A program made the translations under genes and the position numbers. The notes under the pieces were generated by a model that searched no databases, was not told the origin of the DNA, and worked only from the letters and a program-made list of their open reading frames with translations. Below are positions 17,684 through 27,253 of a stretch of DNA of 64,000 bases, piece by piece (the stretch's first letter is position 1; each line of letters begins with the position of its first letter). Source of the stretch: Paraburkholderia sp. BL21I4N1 (GTDB lineage Bacteria > Pseudomonadota > Gammaproteobacteria > Burkholderiales > Burkholderiaceae); contig NZ_PVEN01000008.1 in assembly GCF_002973525.1 (NCBI RefSeq), positions 62,001 to 126,000 of the forward strand, read 5' to 3'.

Positions 17684-19120
17684 TCAATACGGCTCGCCGA
17701 CTCGCACGATTTTCAGCGTATTCGTGCCGCCGGCCTGACCCATCGGCTCGCCGACAGTCAGCACCACCATGTCGCCGTGCGACGCGTAACCCTTGCTCAC
17801 CACGGTTTCCAGCGCCTGTTGCAACGCGGTGTCGCGGTCGGTGTTGGTGTCCAGATGCAGCGAGGTCACGTTGCGGTACAGCGCCATGGCGCGTTCGCTG
17901 CCAACCCGCGGCGTGAGCGCGAAAATCGGCACGTGGGTCCAGTGGCGCGACATCCACAGCGCGGTCGAACCGGATTCGGTCAACGCCACGATCGCCTTCG
18001 CGCCCAGGTGATAGGCGGTGAAGAGCGCGCCCATCGCGATCGACTGGTCGATGCGGGTGAACGTGCGATCGAGGAAATCCTTGTCCAGCTCCGACTGCTC
18101 CGACTTCTCGGCTTCGACGCAGATCGCCGCCATCGTTTCGATGGTCTGCACCGGGTACTTGCCCGCCGCCGATTCCGCCGACAGCATCACCGCGTCGGTG
18201 CCGTCCAGCACCGCGTTGGCGACGTCCGATACTTCAGCGCGGGTCGGCACCGGTGCGTAGATCATCGACTCCATCATCTGGGTCGCGGTGATCACGAACT
18301 TGTTCGATTCACGCGCCATCCGAATCATGCGCTTTTGCAGCGCCGGGACTGCGGCATTGCCCACTTCCACGGCCAGATCGCCCCGCGCGACCATGATGCC
18401 GTCCGACGCGTCGAGAATGCCTTGCAGCGCCGGAATCGCTTCCGCGCGCTCGATCTTGGCGATCATCTTCGGCTTGATGCCGAACGGCGCACCGGCGATG
18501 TTCGCCAGTTGGCGAGCCATTTCCATGTCGGTGGCGTTTTTCGGGAACGAGACCGCGACATAGTCGACGCCGAGCGACATCGCCGTGCGGATGTCTTCCA
18601 TGTCTTTCGCGGTCAGCGCGGGCGCCGACAGACCGCCGCCCTGGCGGTTGATCCCCTTGTTGTTCGACAGCTCGCCGCCAATCTTGACGATCGTATGGAT
18701 TTCGCTGCCGATCACGCGCGCGACGTCCAGCACGATCAGGCCGTCGTTGAGCAACAGCACGTCGCCCGGTTTCAGGTCGCGCGGCAGGTCTTTATAGTCG
18801 AGCCCGGCACGCTGCTCGTTGCCGAGTTCGCATTCGGCGTCGAGGATGAACGGCTCGCCGGCGACCAGCATGATCTTGCCGTTTTCAAACTTACCGACCC
18901 GAATTTTCGGGCCCTGCAAATCAGCCATGATGGCGACTTCACGGCCGGCCTGGCGGGCCGCCTCGCGCACGAATTCGGCGCGCTGGCGGTGGTCGTCGGC
19001 GGTGCCGTGCGAGAAATTGAGCCGCACCACGTCGAGTCCTGCCTGAATCATTTTGAGCAGGATTTCCGGCGTGCTGGAAGCCGGTCCGATGGTGGCGACA
19101 ATCTTGGTGGCGCGATGCAT
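17684..19120 (-). CDS. pyk: pyruvate kinase
   Basis: 478 aa from ATG 19120, which has a GAGGAG Shine-Dalgarno at correct spacing. Motifs: HRATKIVATIGPASS, VRLNFSHGTADDH, IMADLQGPKIRVG, KDMEDIRTAMSLGVDYVAVSF, MIAKIERAEAI (catalytic Lys region), GIMVARGDLAVEVG, VITATQMMESMI, DGTDAVMLSAESAAGKYP. The C-terminal domain is complete. It makes pyruvate and ATP from PEP and ADP. The frame stays open for 149 codons upstream of the chosen start, almost to pgk; that stretch is Ala/Pro/Ser/Thr-rich and is treated separately. Confidence 0.96.
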   Translation of the reverse strand: MHRATKIVATIGPASSTPEILLKMIQAGLDVVRLNFSHGTADDHRQRAEFVREAARQAGREVAIMADLQGPKIRVGKFENGKIMLVAGEPFILDAECELGNEQRAGLDYKDLPRDLKPGDVLLLNDGLIVLDVARVIGSEIHTIVKIGGELSNNKGINRQGGGLSAPALTAKDMEDIRTAMSLGVDYVAVSFPKNATDMEMARQLANIAGAPFGIKPKMIAKIERAEAIPALQGILDASDGIMVARGDLAVEVGNAAVPALQKRMIRMARESNKFVITATQMMESMIYAPVPTRAEVSDVANAVLDGTDAVMLSAESAAGKYPVQTIETMAAICVEAEKSEQSELDKDFLDRTFTRIDQSIAMGALFTAYHLGAKAIVALTESGSTALWMSRHWTHVPIFALTPRVGSERAMALYRNVTSLHLDTNTDRDTALQQALETVVSKGYASHGDMVVLTVGEPMGQAGGTNTLKIVRVGEPY

Positions 19121-19568
19121 GAGTCTCCTCGTCTGGATAGGATCGCTGGGAAAAGCGCTGCGAGTCGGATGCGGAGGCTGCGCACCGAAAGATGCTGCCG
19201 GGGGCTGCGCGCCGGTTGAAACCAGCGTCGCTTTATGGGGTGAAGCGGTGTTCGACACCAGCACAGGGCGTGCTGGCGGTTCGGCGAGCGCGACCTCGTC
19301 GTCCGGGAGTTCTGCCTGCGATTGCGCGGCTTGTCCGGTGGACAAGTACGCTGCTTCGCCGGTAGTGGTCAACTCCGCGGGCGCGAGGGGCGAGCCGGAT
19401 TCTGTGGGTTGCGGCGTTTCCGTGAGGTTCGCCGCGGTCGGGTCCGCCGCAGCCTGGGTGGCCGCGGAGCGCGCTGCGCGCTCCCCTGCCTGTGCTGCTT
19501 CGGTGTTGCGCGGCGACTTGGCGCCACGCGTTTTTGCAGACTTTGTCATGGGGGAGCGCGCCGTCACG
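19121..19568 (-). other. pgk-pyk spacer with open in-frame low-complexity extension
   Basis: About 450 bp between pgk and the canonical pyk start. The pyk frame remains open through all of it up to a GTG at 19567 and an ATG at 19549. The predicted extension is rich in Ala, Pro, Ser, Thr and Gln, with a basic start (MTKSAKTRGAKSPR). No Shine-Dalgarno is evident at the upstream starts, so it is more likely an untranslated leader or a separate unassigned short product than part of pyruvate kinase. Confidence 0.4.
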
Positions 19569-20762
19569 TTAAGCCCGCGATTCCAGAACTTCGACAGCGG
19601 GCAGTTTCTTGCCCTCGAGGAACTCGAGGAAGGCGCCGCCGCCGGTCGAGATATAGCTGATCTTGTCGTGGATGCCGTATTTGGCGATCGCCGCGAGCGT
19701 GTCGCCGCCGCCCGCGATCGAGAACGCCGACGACTTGGCGATGGCGTCCGCGAGCGTCTTCGTGCCGTTGCCGAACTGGTCGAATTCGAACACGCCGACC
19801 GGGCCGTTCCATACGATCGTGCCGGCCTTTTCCAGTTGCAAGGCGAGCACCTTGGCGGTTTCCGGTCCGATGTCGAGGATCAGGTCGTCGTCCTGTACGT
19901 CGGCGACGGCTTTCACTTCAGCCTTGGCGGTCGGCGAAAACTCCTTGGCCGTGACCACGTCCATCGGGATCGGCACCGAGGCGCCGCGGGCCTTGGCGGC
20001 CTCGATAATCACTTTGGCTTCGTCCACCAGATCGGCTTCGGCGAGCGACTTGCCGATCTTCAGGCCAGCGGCCAGCATGAACGTATTGGCGATACCGCCG
20101 CCGACGATCAGCTGATCGACCTTGTCGGCCAGCGATTTCAGAATGGTCAGCTTGGTCGACACCTTCGAACCGGCGACGATCGCCACCAGCGGGCGCTTCG
20201 GCGCGCCGAGCGCCTTGCCGAGCGCTTCGAGTTCAGCCGCCAGCAGCGGGCCGGCACACGCGATGGGCGCGTATTTGGCGATCCCGTGGGTGGTCGCTTC
20301 GGCGCGGTGCGCGGTGCCGAACGCGTCGTTCACGTAGATGTCGCAGAGCTTCGCCATTTTTTGCGCGAGCTCGTCGGAATCTTTCTTTTCGCCCGTGTTG
20401 ACGCGGCAATTTTCCAACAGCACGACCGCGCCCGGCGCGACGTTCACGCCGTTTTCGACCCAGTTGGCGACCAGCGGCACGTCACGGCCGAGCAGATCGG
20501 CCAGACGCTTCGCGACCGGCGCGAGCGAGTCTTCCGGCTTGAACGCGCCCTCGGTCGGGCGGCCCAGGTGCGACGTGACCATCACGGCGGCGCCGGCGTC
20601 GAGCGCGGCCTTGATGGCCGGCACGGAGGCGCGGATACGGGTGTCTTCGGTGATGTTGCCTTGATCGTCCTGCGGCACGTTCAGATCGGCGCGGATGAAC
20701 ACGCGTTTGCCGGAAAGCTTGCCTTCGGCGATCAGATCAGAGAGACGCAATACCTTGTTCAT
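19569..20762 (-). CDS. pgk: phosphoglycerate kinase
   Basis: 397 aa. Motifs: GKRVFIRADLNVPQDDQGNITEDTRI-type N-terminus, VMVTSHLGRPTEG, VVLLENCRVNTGEKK, VNDAFGTAHRAEATTHG, AIVAGSKVSTK, TIVWNGPVGVFE and IAGGGDTLAAI. The catalytic Arg/His basic patch is present. It forms ATP and 3-phosphoglycerate from 1,3-bisphosphoglycerate. It is the first gene of the pgk-pyk-fba run on the minus strand; the 285 bp upstream is the likely promoter region. Confidence 0.97.
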   Translation of the reverse strand: MNKVLRLSDLIAEGKLSGKRVFIRADLNVPQDDQGNITEDTRIRASVPAIKAALDAGAAVMVTSHLGRPTEGAFKPEDSLAPVAKRLADLLGRDVPLVANWVENGVNVAPGAVVLLENCRVNTGEKKDSDELAQKMAKLCDIYVNDAFGTAHRAEATTHGIAKYAPIACAGPLLAAELEALGKALGAPKRPLVAIVAGSKVSTKLTILKSLADKVDQLIVGGGIANTFMLAAGLKIGKSLAEADLVDEAKVIIEAAKARGASVPIPMDVVTAKEFSPTAKAEVKAVADVQDDDLILDIGPETAKVLALQLEKAGTIVWNGPVGVFEFDQFGNGTKTLADAIAKSSAFSIAGGGDTLAAIAKYGIHDKISYISTGGGAFLEFLEGKKLPAVEVLESRA

Positions 20763-21047
20763 GGGCGTTTGTGTGCGAGTTGAGAAGAAGGCGGTGGCGG
20801 ACGGCGCGCTATCGTTTCCCAGCGCGGCGAACTCCAGCGCTAAGGCACGGCAGCGGCTCCACAGAATCGGGCGCCGGCGGCAAAGCCGCGGCTCGCGCGC
20901 CGTGCACCAGCGCGCTTATCCCGGAAACAAGCATTTTAACTGATCCACACTGCCTTCTGACCCGCAAGCGGGCGAATGTCCCGTATTTGGAGAATGCGCG
21001 CTGAATGCCTATTGAATGCGGCAATGCAGCATTTTCTTGCCGTACCG

Positions 21048-21371
21048 TTACAGCACGAGGCGTAACAACGTGAACACCAGCATGCCGACGACAATCGTGC
21101 CGAGCATGCTGCGTCGCCACAAAAACCAGCCGAGACCCGCGAGCGTCGCGTAGAACTCGTGATTGGAGGGCGCGAACGACAGGCCGTCGGGCGTCGCCAG
21201 CACGTCGGGCAACACCACCGCCGCCAACGCCGCGGCGGGCGCATAGCGCAGCATTTTCTGCACGCGCGGCGGCAACACCGTGCGTTCGCCGCCGATTAGA
21301 AACATGGCGCGTGTCACCGCGGTGACGAAGGTCATGCCGAAGATGGCGAGCCAGATCTGCGTGGATGTCAT
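21048..21371 (-). CDS. azlD: AzlD-family branched-chain amino-acid exporter subunit
   Basis: 107 aa, almost entirely hydrophobic, with three to four transmembrane helices. Family signs are MTFVTAVTRAMFLIGG, MLRYAPAAALAAVVLPDVL and GWFLWRRSMLGTIVVGMLVF. The AzlD subunit pairs with AzlC to export branched-chain or related amino acids. Start ATG 21371 overlaps the azlC stop by 4 bp (ATGA), a translational-coupling arrangement. Confidence 0.9.
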   Translation of the reverse strand: MTSTQIWLAIFGMTFVTAVTRAMFLIGGERTVLPPRVQKMLRYAPAAALAAVVLPDVLATPDGLSFAPSNHEFYATLAGLGWFLWRRSMLGTIVVGMLVFTLLRLVL

Positions 21372-22135
21372 CGGGAATCTCCGGCGCTGCTGCGAATGCG
21401 GCGCAAGTCGGCGCGCTCGACCATCAGGTCGGCGGCGCTGCCGGCCACGATGGCGGCAATCACGGCGAGCGGCAGCGCGAGCCGGTAAGGCAGGTCGAAC
21501 GCGAGCAGCGACACCACGCCGGCAATGCTGACCGCCACCAGCGTGGAGCGGCTCGCGATCGCCGACACCATGATCGGCAGCAACGCGAGCGTGCCCGCCA
21601 GCGCGAGTCCCCAGTTGTCCGGAATCAGGCTCGCCAGCAGAATCCCGGCGATCGACGAGACCTGCCACGACAGCCAGCTGCACAGCGCCATGCCCCAGTA
21701 ATACGCCTCCTTGCCCGGCAGGTAGCCGGCGGGGAAGCTCTTTTTCTGGAACAGCAGATAGATCACGTCGCCGTTGAAGTAGCCGAGCACGATGCGCCGC
21801 CACATGGGCAGATAGGAGAAGTGCGGCGCAAGGCCGACGCTGAAGATCACGAAACGCGTATTGACCATGGCCGCGGTGAGCAGCACGGTCCAGATCGGCA
21901 ATTTGGCGGCGAGCAGCGGCAGCACCGCCAGTTGCGACGAACCGGCGTAGCACAGCAGCGACATGGTGAGCGCCTGCGGCAGCGTGAGCACCGATTTGCT
22001 CATGGCGATACCGGTGACGAGCCCCCACGAGAAAATCGCCATCAGCGTCGGGGAATAGTCGCGCGCGCCCTCACGGAAGGCACGGCGATCGGTATCGGAC
22101 AGACGAGCGAGCATGAGGCGATACGAGGGCGCCAA
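21368..22135 (-). CDS. azlC: AzlC-family branched-chain amino-acid permease subunit
   Basis: 255 aa with about six transmembrane segments. Typical AzlC signatures: FREGARDYSPTLMAIFSWGLVTGIAM, MSLLCYAGSSQLAVLPLL, WTVLLTAAMVNTRFVIFSVGL, and YLPGKEAYYWGMALCSWLSW. It forms the exporter with the overlapping azlD. A start at the internal Met (about 22114) is also possible. The gene is divergent from ilvE, another branched-chain amino-acid gene, which is a sensible functional neighbour. Confidence 0.92.
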   Translation of the reverse strand: MAPSYRLMLARLSDTDRRAFREGARDYSPTLMAIFSWGLVTGIAMSKSVLTLPQALTMSLLCYAGSSQLAVLPLLAAKLPIWTVLLTAAMVNTRFVIFSVGLAPHFSYLPMWRRIVLGYFNGDVIYLLFQKKSFPAGYLPGKEAYYWGMALCSWLSWQVSSIAGILLASLIPDNWGLALAGTLALLPIMVSAIASRSTLVAVSIAGVVSLLAFDLPYRLALPLAVIAAIVAGSAADLMVERADLRRIRSSAGDSR

Positions 22136-22395
22136 GGAACGCCGCTGCGATGGGAAGTCGGCGCCAGGTCGTCAAGCACCCGCTGGCGCATCCGGATATG
22201 AATTATGCGTGCGCTGGATTATAGCGTCCGACATCGGCCCGAATGCCCGTTTCGTGTGCAAAAGACGCTAAAATGACGCTCTTCGCCCCACCCCACGACA
22301 AACCGCCGGGCCGACCGCCGGTTGTCTTGCGCCCTCGTGGGCCAGCCGCCTTGCGGCAGGTTTGGGGACTCACAACGCACCCGCTGGAGAATCGT

Positions 22396-23319
22396 ATGTC
22401 AATGGCCGACCGCGACGGCAAGATCTGGATGGATGGCAAGCTCATCGATTGGCGCGACGCCAAGATCCACGTGCTCACCCACACGCTGCATTACGGCATG
22501 GGCGTTTTTGAAGGCGTCCGCGCCTACAAGACGGCGGACGGCGGCACGGCGATTTTCCGCCTGCAGGAACACACCAAGCGTCTGTTGAACTCGGCCAAGA
22601 TTTTCCAGATGGACGTGCCGTTCGACCACGCAACGCTCGCCGCCGCGCAATGCGAAGTGGTCCGCGAAAACAAGCTCGAATCCTGCTATCTGCGCCCCAT
22701 CATCTGGGTCGGTTCGGAAAAACTCGGCGTCTCGGCCAAGGGCAACACCATCCACGTGGCGATCGCGGCGTGGCCGTGGGGCGCGTACCTCGGTGAAGAC
22801 GGCATGGCGAAGGGCATTCGCGTGAAGACGTCGTCGTTCACGCGCCATCATGTGAACGTGTCCATGGTCCGCGCCAAGGCGTCGGGCTGGTACGTGAACT
22901 CGATCCTCGCCAACCAGGAAGCGATCGCCGACGGCTACGACGAAGCGCTGCTGCTCGACGTGGACGGCTACGTGTCGGAAGGCTCGGGCGAGAACTTCTT
23001 CCTGGTCAATAACGGCAAGCTGTACACGCCGGACCTGTCGTCGTGCCTCGACGGCATCACGCGCGACACCGTCATCACGCTGGCGCGCGACGCGGGCATT
23101 CAGGTGATCGAAAAGCGCATTACGCGCGACGAGGTCTACACTTGCGACGAAGCGTTCTTCACCGGCACCGCCGCCGAAGTCACGCCGATCCGCGAACTCG
23201 ACAACCGCACGATCGGCTCGGGCACGCGTGGCCCGATCACGGAGAAGCTGCAATCGGGCTTCTTCGATATCGTGAACGGCAAGAGCGACAAGTACGCGCA
23301 CTGGCTCACCAAAATCTAA
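22396..23319 (+). CDS. ilvE: branched-chain amino-acid aminotransferase
   Basis: 307 aa from ATG 22396 (GGAG upstream); the open frame extends to 22243 but that part is leader. PLP fold-type IV motifs: IWMDGKLIDWRDAKIHVLTH, HYGMGVFEGVRAYKT, SCYLRPIIWVG, the lysine in VRAKASGWYVNSILA (about Lys161), EALLLDVDGYVSEGSGENFF and DEAFFTGTAAEVTPI. It transaminates leucine, isoleucine and valine. The 60-bp downstream zinc-finger gene is probably co-transcribed. Confidence 0.96.
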   Translation: MSMADRDGKIWMDGKLIDWRDAKIHVLTHTLHYGMGVFEGVRAYKTADGGTAIFRLQEHTKRLLNSAKIFQMDVPFDHATLAAAQCEVVRENKLESCYLRPIIWVGSEKLGVSAKGNTIHVAIAAWPWGAYLGEDGMAKGIRVKTSSFTRHHVNVSMVRAKASGWYVNSILANQEAIADGYDEALLLDVDGYVSEGSGENFFLVNNGKLYTPDLSSCLDGITRDTVITLARDAGIQVIEKRITRDEVYTCDEAFFTGTAAEVTPIRELDNRTIGSGTRGPITEKLQSGFFDIVNGKSDKYAHWLTKI

Positions 23320-23378
23320 CGCGCGCTGCGCCAGCTTGAGGCGCAACGCACGAACCCTGCATACAACGAGAACGTCCC

Positions 23379-23573
23379 ATGAGCGAAATCAAGGAAATGC
23401 CGCTGGTCGAACTGTCGGCTAAAGACCTGCCGGCGTACTGTCCGAACCCGGCCATGCCGCGCTGGAGCGCGCATCCGCGCGTCTTTATCGACGTCACGCA
23501 CGGCGAAGCGCGTTGCCCGTATTGCAGCACGCGTTACAAGCTGCGCGACGGCGAAGTGGTTCGGGGTCATTGA
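23379..23573 (+). CDS. small CHCC zinc-finger protein
   Basis: 64 aa. Cys21, His32, Cys46 and Cys49 form the CHCC zinc-finger pattern (PRWSAHPRVFIDV, GEARCPYCSTRYKL), similar to the zinc domain of the mitochondrial complex I subunit NDUFS6. Such proteins commonly sit between ilvE and waaF in this bacterial group. Cytosolic; function not established. The ATG at 23379 lies 59 bp after ilvE. Confidence 0.88.
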   Translation: MSEIKEMPLVELSAKDLPAYCPNPAMPRWSAHPRVFIDVTHGEARCPYCSTRYKLRDGEVVRGH

Positions 23574-23828
23574 TCCCGCTCCGCTGAGCACGATTCGCTT
23601 GCGGCGCTGCGAGCCGGGTCTGATCGGGTTTATTTCGCACGAGCCGCGGCAGCGGGCCGCCATTACGCGAGCGACCTGGCGGACACACCGCAACACGGCC
23701 GCCACCGCGGCGCGTCCGGCCATGCCGGCAGCGCGCCATGCGGCGAGCGGTCCTTCCCTTTTGACACACCCGAACGCCACGCGCACACCGCGCGCGGCGA
23801 TTCGTTTCGACACCGGACACCCACTCTG

Positions 23829-24854
23829 ATGCGTCGCGCGTTGGTTATCGCACCGAACTGGATCGGTGACGCATTGATGGCGCAGCCGCTGTTTGCGCGC
23901 CTCGTGAAATTGCATCCGCGCATCGTGATCGATGCGGTCGCGCCCTCGTGGGTTGCGCCCGTGCTCGAACGCATGCCGGAAATCCGCGACGTCTACGCCA
24001 CCGACCTCGCGCACGGCAAGCTGCAAATGCTGCGCCGCTGGCAACTGGCCAGCGATTTGCGCGACGTCGGCTACGACGCGGCCTACGTGCTGCCGAATTC
24101 GCTCAAATCCGCGCTGATTCCGTGGCTGGCCGGCGTGCCGCTGCGCATCGGTTACACCGGCGAAAGCCGCTACGGCCTGCTCAACGTACGTCACGCGAAT
24201 CCGCGTAAAGACGAGCGCCCTCCCATGGTCGGCCAGTACGCCGCGCTCGCCTACGCGCCCGGCGCCAAGGTGCCCGACGACTTGCCCATGCCGCGCCTCG
24301 ACGCCGACCTGAACGAAGCGTCGCGGGTCTCGGCGCGCTTCAATCTGGACACGCGGGTGCCGCTGCTGGTGTTCTGCCCGGGCGCCGAGTACGGTCCCGC
24401 CAAACGCTGGCCGCCCGAGCATTTCGCCGCGCTCGCGCAAATGGTCGGCCAGTCGTTCCCGTACACGCAGATCGTCGCGCTCGGTTCGCCGAAAGACGCG
24501 CCGCTCGCTCAGGCCATCGCCGAACGCGCGCCGAACGTGCGCAACCTGTGCGGCCAGACCGCGCTGGGCGAGGCTTGCGCGCTGATCTCGCGGGCCAACG
24601 CGGTCGTCACGAACGATTCCGGCCTGATGCACGTGGCCGCCGCGCTGCGCCGGCCACTGGTGGCCGTGTACGGTTCGACCGATCCGCGCCATACGCCGCC
24701 CTTGTCCGAGCTCGCGAAGGTACAATGGCTTCATCTCGAATGCAGCCCCTGTTTTGAGCGCGAGTGTCCGCTCGGTCATCTGAACTGCCTGAAGCAGTTG
24801 AGCGCCGAGCAGGTCTTCAGCGATTTGCGCGGCATGCTGCTCACGCAGCGCTGA
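23829..24854 (+). CDS. waaF: lipopolysaccharide heptosyltransferase II
   Basis: 341 aa, GT9 family. Signs: MRRALVIAPNWIGDALMAQPLF, DAAYVLPNSLKSALIPWLAG, FCPGAEYGPAKRWPPEHFAAL, LCGQTALGEACALISRA, TNDSGLMHVAAAL and STDPRHTPPLS. It transfers the second heptose onto the LPS inner core at the cytosolic face of the inner membrane. The 255 bp upstream show no gene. Confidence 0.95.
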   Translation: MRRALVIAPNWIGDALMAQPLFARLVKLHPRIVIDAVAPSWVAPVLERMPEIRDVYATDLAHGKLQMLRRWQLASDLRDVGYDAAYVLPNSLKSALIPWLAGVPLRIGYTGESRYGLLNVRHANPRKDERPPMVGQYAALAYAPGAKVPDDLPMPRLDADLNEASRVSARFNLDTRVPLLVFCPGAEYGPAKRWPPEHFAALAQMVGQSFPYTQIVALGSPKDAPLAQAIAERAPNVRNLCGQTALGEACALISRANAVVTNDSGLMHVAAALRRPLVAVYGSTDPRHTPPLSELAKVQWLHLECSPCFERECPLGHLNCLKQLSAEQVFSDLRGMLLTQR

Positions 24855-25044
24855 GCCGATCGAAGACCCATCGGAGGCCGATTGACACTTGCACGCAACA
24901 CCGCACGCCCCTGAGCGCGTCGCGTCGTGTTCGCGCCTTGCAGCGCGGGCAATCTGGCGCTCGGGTGCGATGGTCCGGTGCCCCGGACTGTCCCGCTGAC
25001 CGCTGCCTTGCAACCGCGCGCCGCGCACAAGAGACTGACGAGCC

Positions 25045-25494
25045 ATGCCACGTTTTGCCCATATTTTCGAAGCCGCCGCCGATACCCTCAACGCCTACTA
25101 TCAGGCCGTTTCCGAGGTCAATATCGACAGCTTGATGGGCCTGTGGATCGATGAGGAGTTCGTGAGTTGCATCTGCGCCGACGGCTCCCACCTGCACGGC
25201 CTCGACAGCATTCGCGCCGGCTTGCAGATCCAGCTCGAAACCGCGCCCGTAACAATCGAACCGCTCGACATTCGCGTCTACGACAGCCTCGGCACGGTCG
25301 TCTACGCCATCGCCGAAGCACATCGCCCGGCCGATCCGAAGGCCACGCCCGCCATGGTGTTCACGACCTACGTGATGGTTCACGAACGCGGCGAGTGGCG
25401 CATCGCGCACATTCACGCGAGCCCCATGCCGAATGAGGCCGCTAGCCAGTTCGCTACCAAGATGCGGCACGGCCACCAGGGGTCGCTGCACTGA
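25045..25494 (+). CDS. SnoaL/NTF2-like fold protein
   Basis: 149 aa. The pattern AAADTLNAYYQAVSEVNIDSLMGLW, DEEFVSCICADGSHLHGLDSIRAGL and MVFTTYVMVHERGEWRIAHIHAS matches DUF4440/SnoaL_3-type NTF2-like domains, which form cone-shaped homodimers. No catalytic residues can be assigned. It lies between waaF and the YheT-type hydrolase, all in the same direction. Confidence 0.8.
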   Translation: MPRFAHIFEAAADTLNAYYQAVSEVNIDSLMGLWIDEEFVSCICADGSHLHGLDSIRAGLQIQLETAPVTIEPLDIRVYDSLGTVVYAIAEAHRPADPKATPAMVFTTYVMVHERGEWRIAHIHASPMPNEAASQFATKMRHGHQGSLH

Positions 25495-25542
25495 GGTGCG
25501 GCTCGGCTTGGTTCGCTTCGTTCTTTCGTCTTCGCAGCCGGC

Positions 25543-26652
25543 ATGAGCATGCCCCGCAAGTATTCTTCCGAGCCTGAACCGGCGAAAGCGCTGGCTAATT
25601 CAGCGCCCGCTTCCTCCGGCGCGGCGCGCGTCGTGGCCGCCGCCGTCGAATCTTTGTACCGCGCGCCGCTCTGGCTGCCGAACCGGCATGCGCAAACCAT
25701 CGTGCCGTCGTTGTTCGCGCGCCGCCCCTCGGTGGCGTTGCGTCGCGAGCGCTGGGATACGCCGGACGGCGATTTCATCGATCTCGACTGGGTGGTGCAT
25801 GACGCGCCGGCCGCGCCCACAGCAGGCGCCCCGCAATTTCCCGCCGCCCACGCACCGCTCCTCGTGCTGTTCCACGGCCTCGAAGGCAGTTCCGCCTCGC
25901 ACTACGCGATGTCGCTAATGGCCGCCGCGCGCGAAGCCGGCTGGCATGGCGTGGTGCCGCACTTTCGCAGTTGCGGCGGCGAATTGAACCGCTTGCCGCG
26001 CTTCTATCACCTCGCCGACAGCGACGAAGTCGACTGGGTGTTGCGCCGTCTGCACGCCGCGCACAACGGGCCGATCGTGGTGGCGGGCGTGTCGCTCGGC
26101 GGCAATGTGCTGCTGCGCTGGCTCGGCGAGCGGCGCGAAGAGGCTGCGTCCATCATCGGCGCGGCCGCCGCGATTTCGACACCGATCGATGTCCACGCCG
26201 GCGGCCGCGCGTTGTCGCAAGGCTTCGGCCTCGTCTACGCCCGCAGCTTCCTGAAGACGCTCAAGCAGAAGGCCACGCAGAAACTCGTGCAGTATCCCGG
26301 CCTGTTCGATCGCGACACGATGCTCGCGAGCCGCAACATGTACGAGTTCGACAACGTCGTCACCGCGCCGCTGCACGGCTTTCGCAATACCGAAGACTAC
26401 TGGAGCCAGGCGACCACCCGTCCGCTGCTACCGCATATTCAGGTGCCGACGCTGGTGCTGAACGCACGCAACGACCCGTTCCTGCCGGCGGAGGCATTGC
26501 CGTCGCGGCACGACGTGTCGGCGGCGGTGGAGCTCGAACAACCGAAGCACGGCGGCCACGCCGGCTTCATGACCGGACCGTTCCCGGGCCGCATCGACTG
26601 GCTGTCGCGGCGCGTGTTCGGCTACCTGGAGCGGCACGTCGATCATGGATGA
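25543..26652 (+). CDS. YheT-family alpha/beta hydrolase
   Basis: 369 aa. Core features: LWLPNRHAQTIVPSLF, DFIDLDW, LLVLFHGLEGSSASHYAMSLM, WHGVVPHFRSCGGELNRLPRFYH, and the nucleophile elbow GVSLGGNVLLRWLGE. The acid and His residues lie in NARNDPFLPAE and KHGGHAGFM. YheT proteins are cytosolic or membrane-associated carboxylesterases of uncertain substrate. The stop overlaps the next ATG by 8 bp, so the two genes are likely coupled. Confidence 0.9.
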   Translation: MSMPRKYSSEPEPAKALANSAPASSGAARVVAAAVESLYRAPLWLPNRHAQTIVPSLFARRPSVALRRERWDTPDGDFIDLDWVVHDAPAAPTAGAPQFPAAHAPLLVLFHGLEGSSASHYAMSLMAAAREAGWHGVVPHFRSCGGELNRLPRFYHLADSDEVDWVLRRLHAAHNGPIVVAGVSLGGNVLLRWLGERREEAASIIGAAAAISTPIDVHAGGRALSQGFGLVYARSFLKTLKQKATQKLVQYPGLFDRDTMLASRNMYEFDNVVTAPLHGFRNTEDYWSQATTRPLLPHIQVPTLVLNARNDPFLPAEALPSRHDVSAAVELEQPKHGGHAGFMTGPFPGRIDWLSRRVFGYLERHVDHG

Positions 26653-27229
26653 CATCGTCAAACAGGCCTTGGCCAAATGGCCAAACGTGCCGAGTTGCAC
26701 CGGCTGGCTGATGCTCGACCGGCGCGGCAACTGGCGTATGCGCGACGAGGCCGCTCAGGCGAGCGGCTTGCCCGGCACGCCGATCCGGCATGAGGCGTTG
26801 CTTGGTTTCATCAACCGCAACTACGCCGCCGATGAACACGGGCAATGGTTTTTCCAGAACGGTCCGCAGCGGGTTTATGTGGAGCTGGGTTACACGCCGT
26901 GGGTGGTGCGCTTCGCGGCCGATGCCGATGCCGACCGTGCTGCGCTGTCGCTCAAGGACCAGGCCGGCGACAACTTCGATCCCGCCGCCGTGTTGATCGA
27001 CGAAGAAGGCGGCATTCTGTTTGCCGATCAGTCGACGCCGCCCAGAGTCGCGGTCCTGCACGATCATGATCTGGACGTGTTCTCCGATCACGCCGAACTC
27101 GCCGACGACGCGATGAGCGGCGAATTCCGCTGGAATGGCGGCGTGGTGTTGCCGCTGCAAGCGGTACGGCGCGCCGAGGTGGCCACACGGTTCGGGTTCG
27201 TGGCCAGTCCGGCAGCCACAACGGTCTAG
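26645..27229 (+). CDS. conserved cytosolic protein of unknown function
   Basis: 194 aa, no signal or membrane segment. It opens with MDDIVKQALAKWPNVPSCTGWLMLDRRGNW and continues with FINRNYAADEHGQWFFQNGPQRVYVEL. It is compact, acidic and probably single-domain. I recognise it as the usual companion of the YheT-type hydrolase in this bacterial group but cannot name a function. Start ATG lies inside the end of the hydrolase gene, suggesting translational coupling. Confidence 0.75.
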   Translation: MDDIVKQALAKWPNVPSCTGWLMLDRRGNWRMRDEAAQASGLPGTPIRHEALLGFINRNYAADEHGQWFFQNGPQRVYVELGYTPWVVRFAADADADRAALSLKDQAGDNFDPAAVLIDEEGGILFADQSTPPRVAVLHDHDLDVFSDHAELADDAMSGEFRWNGGVVLPLQAVRRAEVATRFGFVASPAATTV

Positions 27230-27253
27230 GCTTCCCACTTCCTCGAGGAGCGT

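Noticed and set aside
17777..19219. A 480-codon plus-strand ORF opposite pyk
   Set aside because: Shadow of pyruvate kinase; His/Arg/Asp-rich composition mirrors the coding strand.
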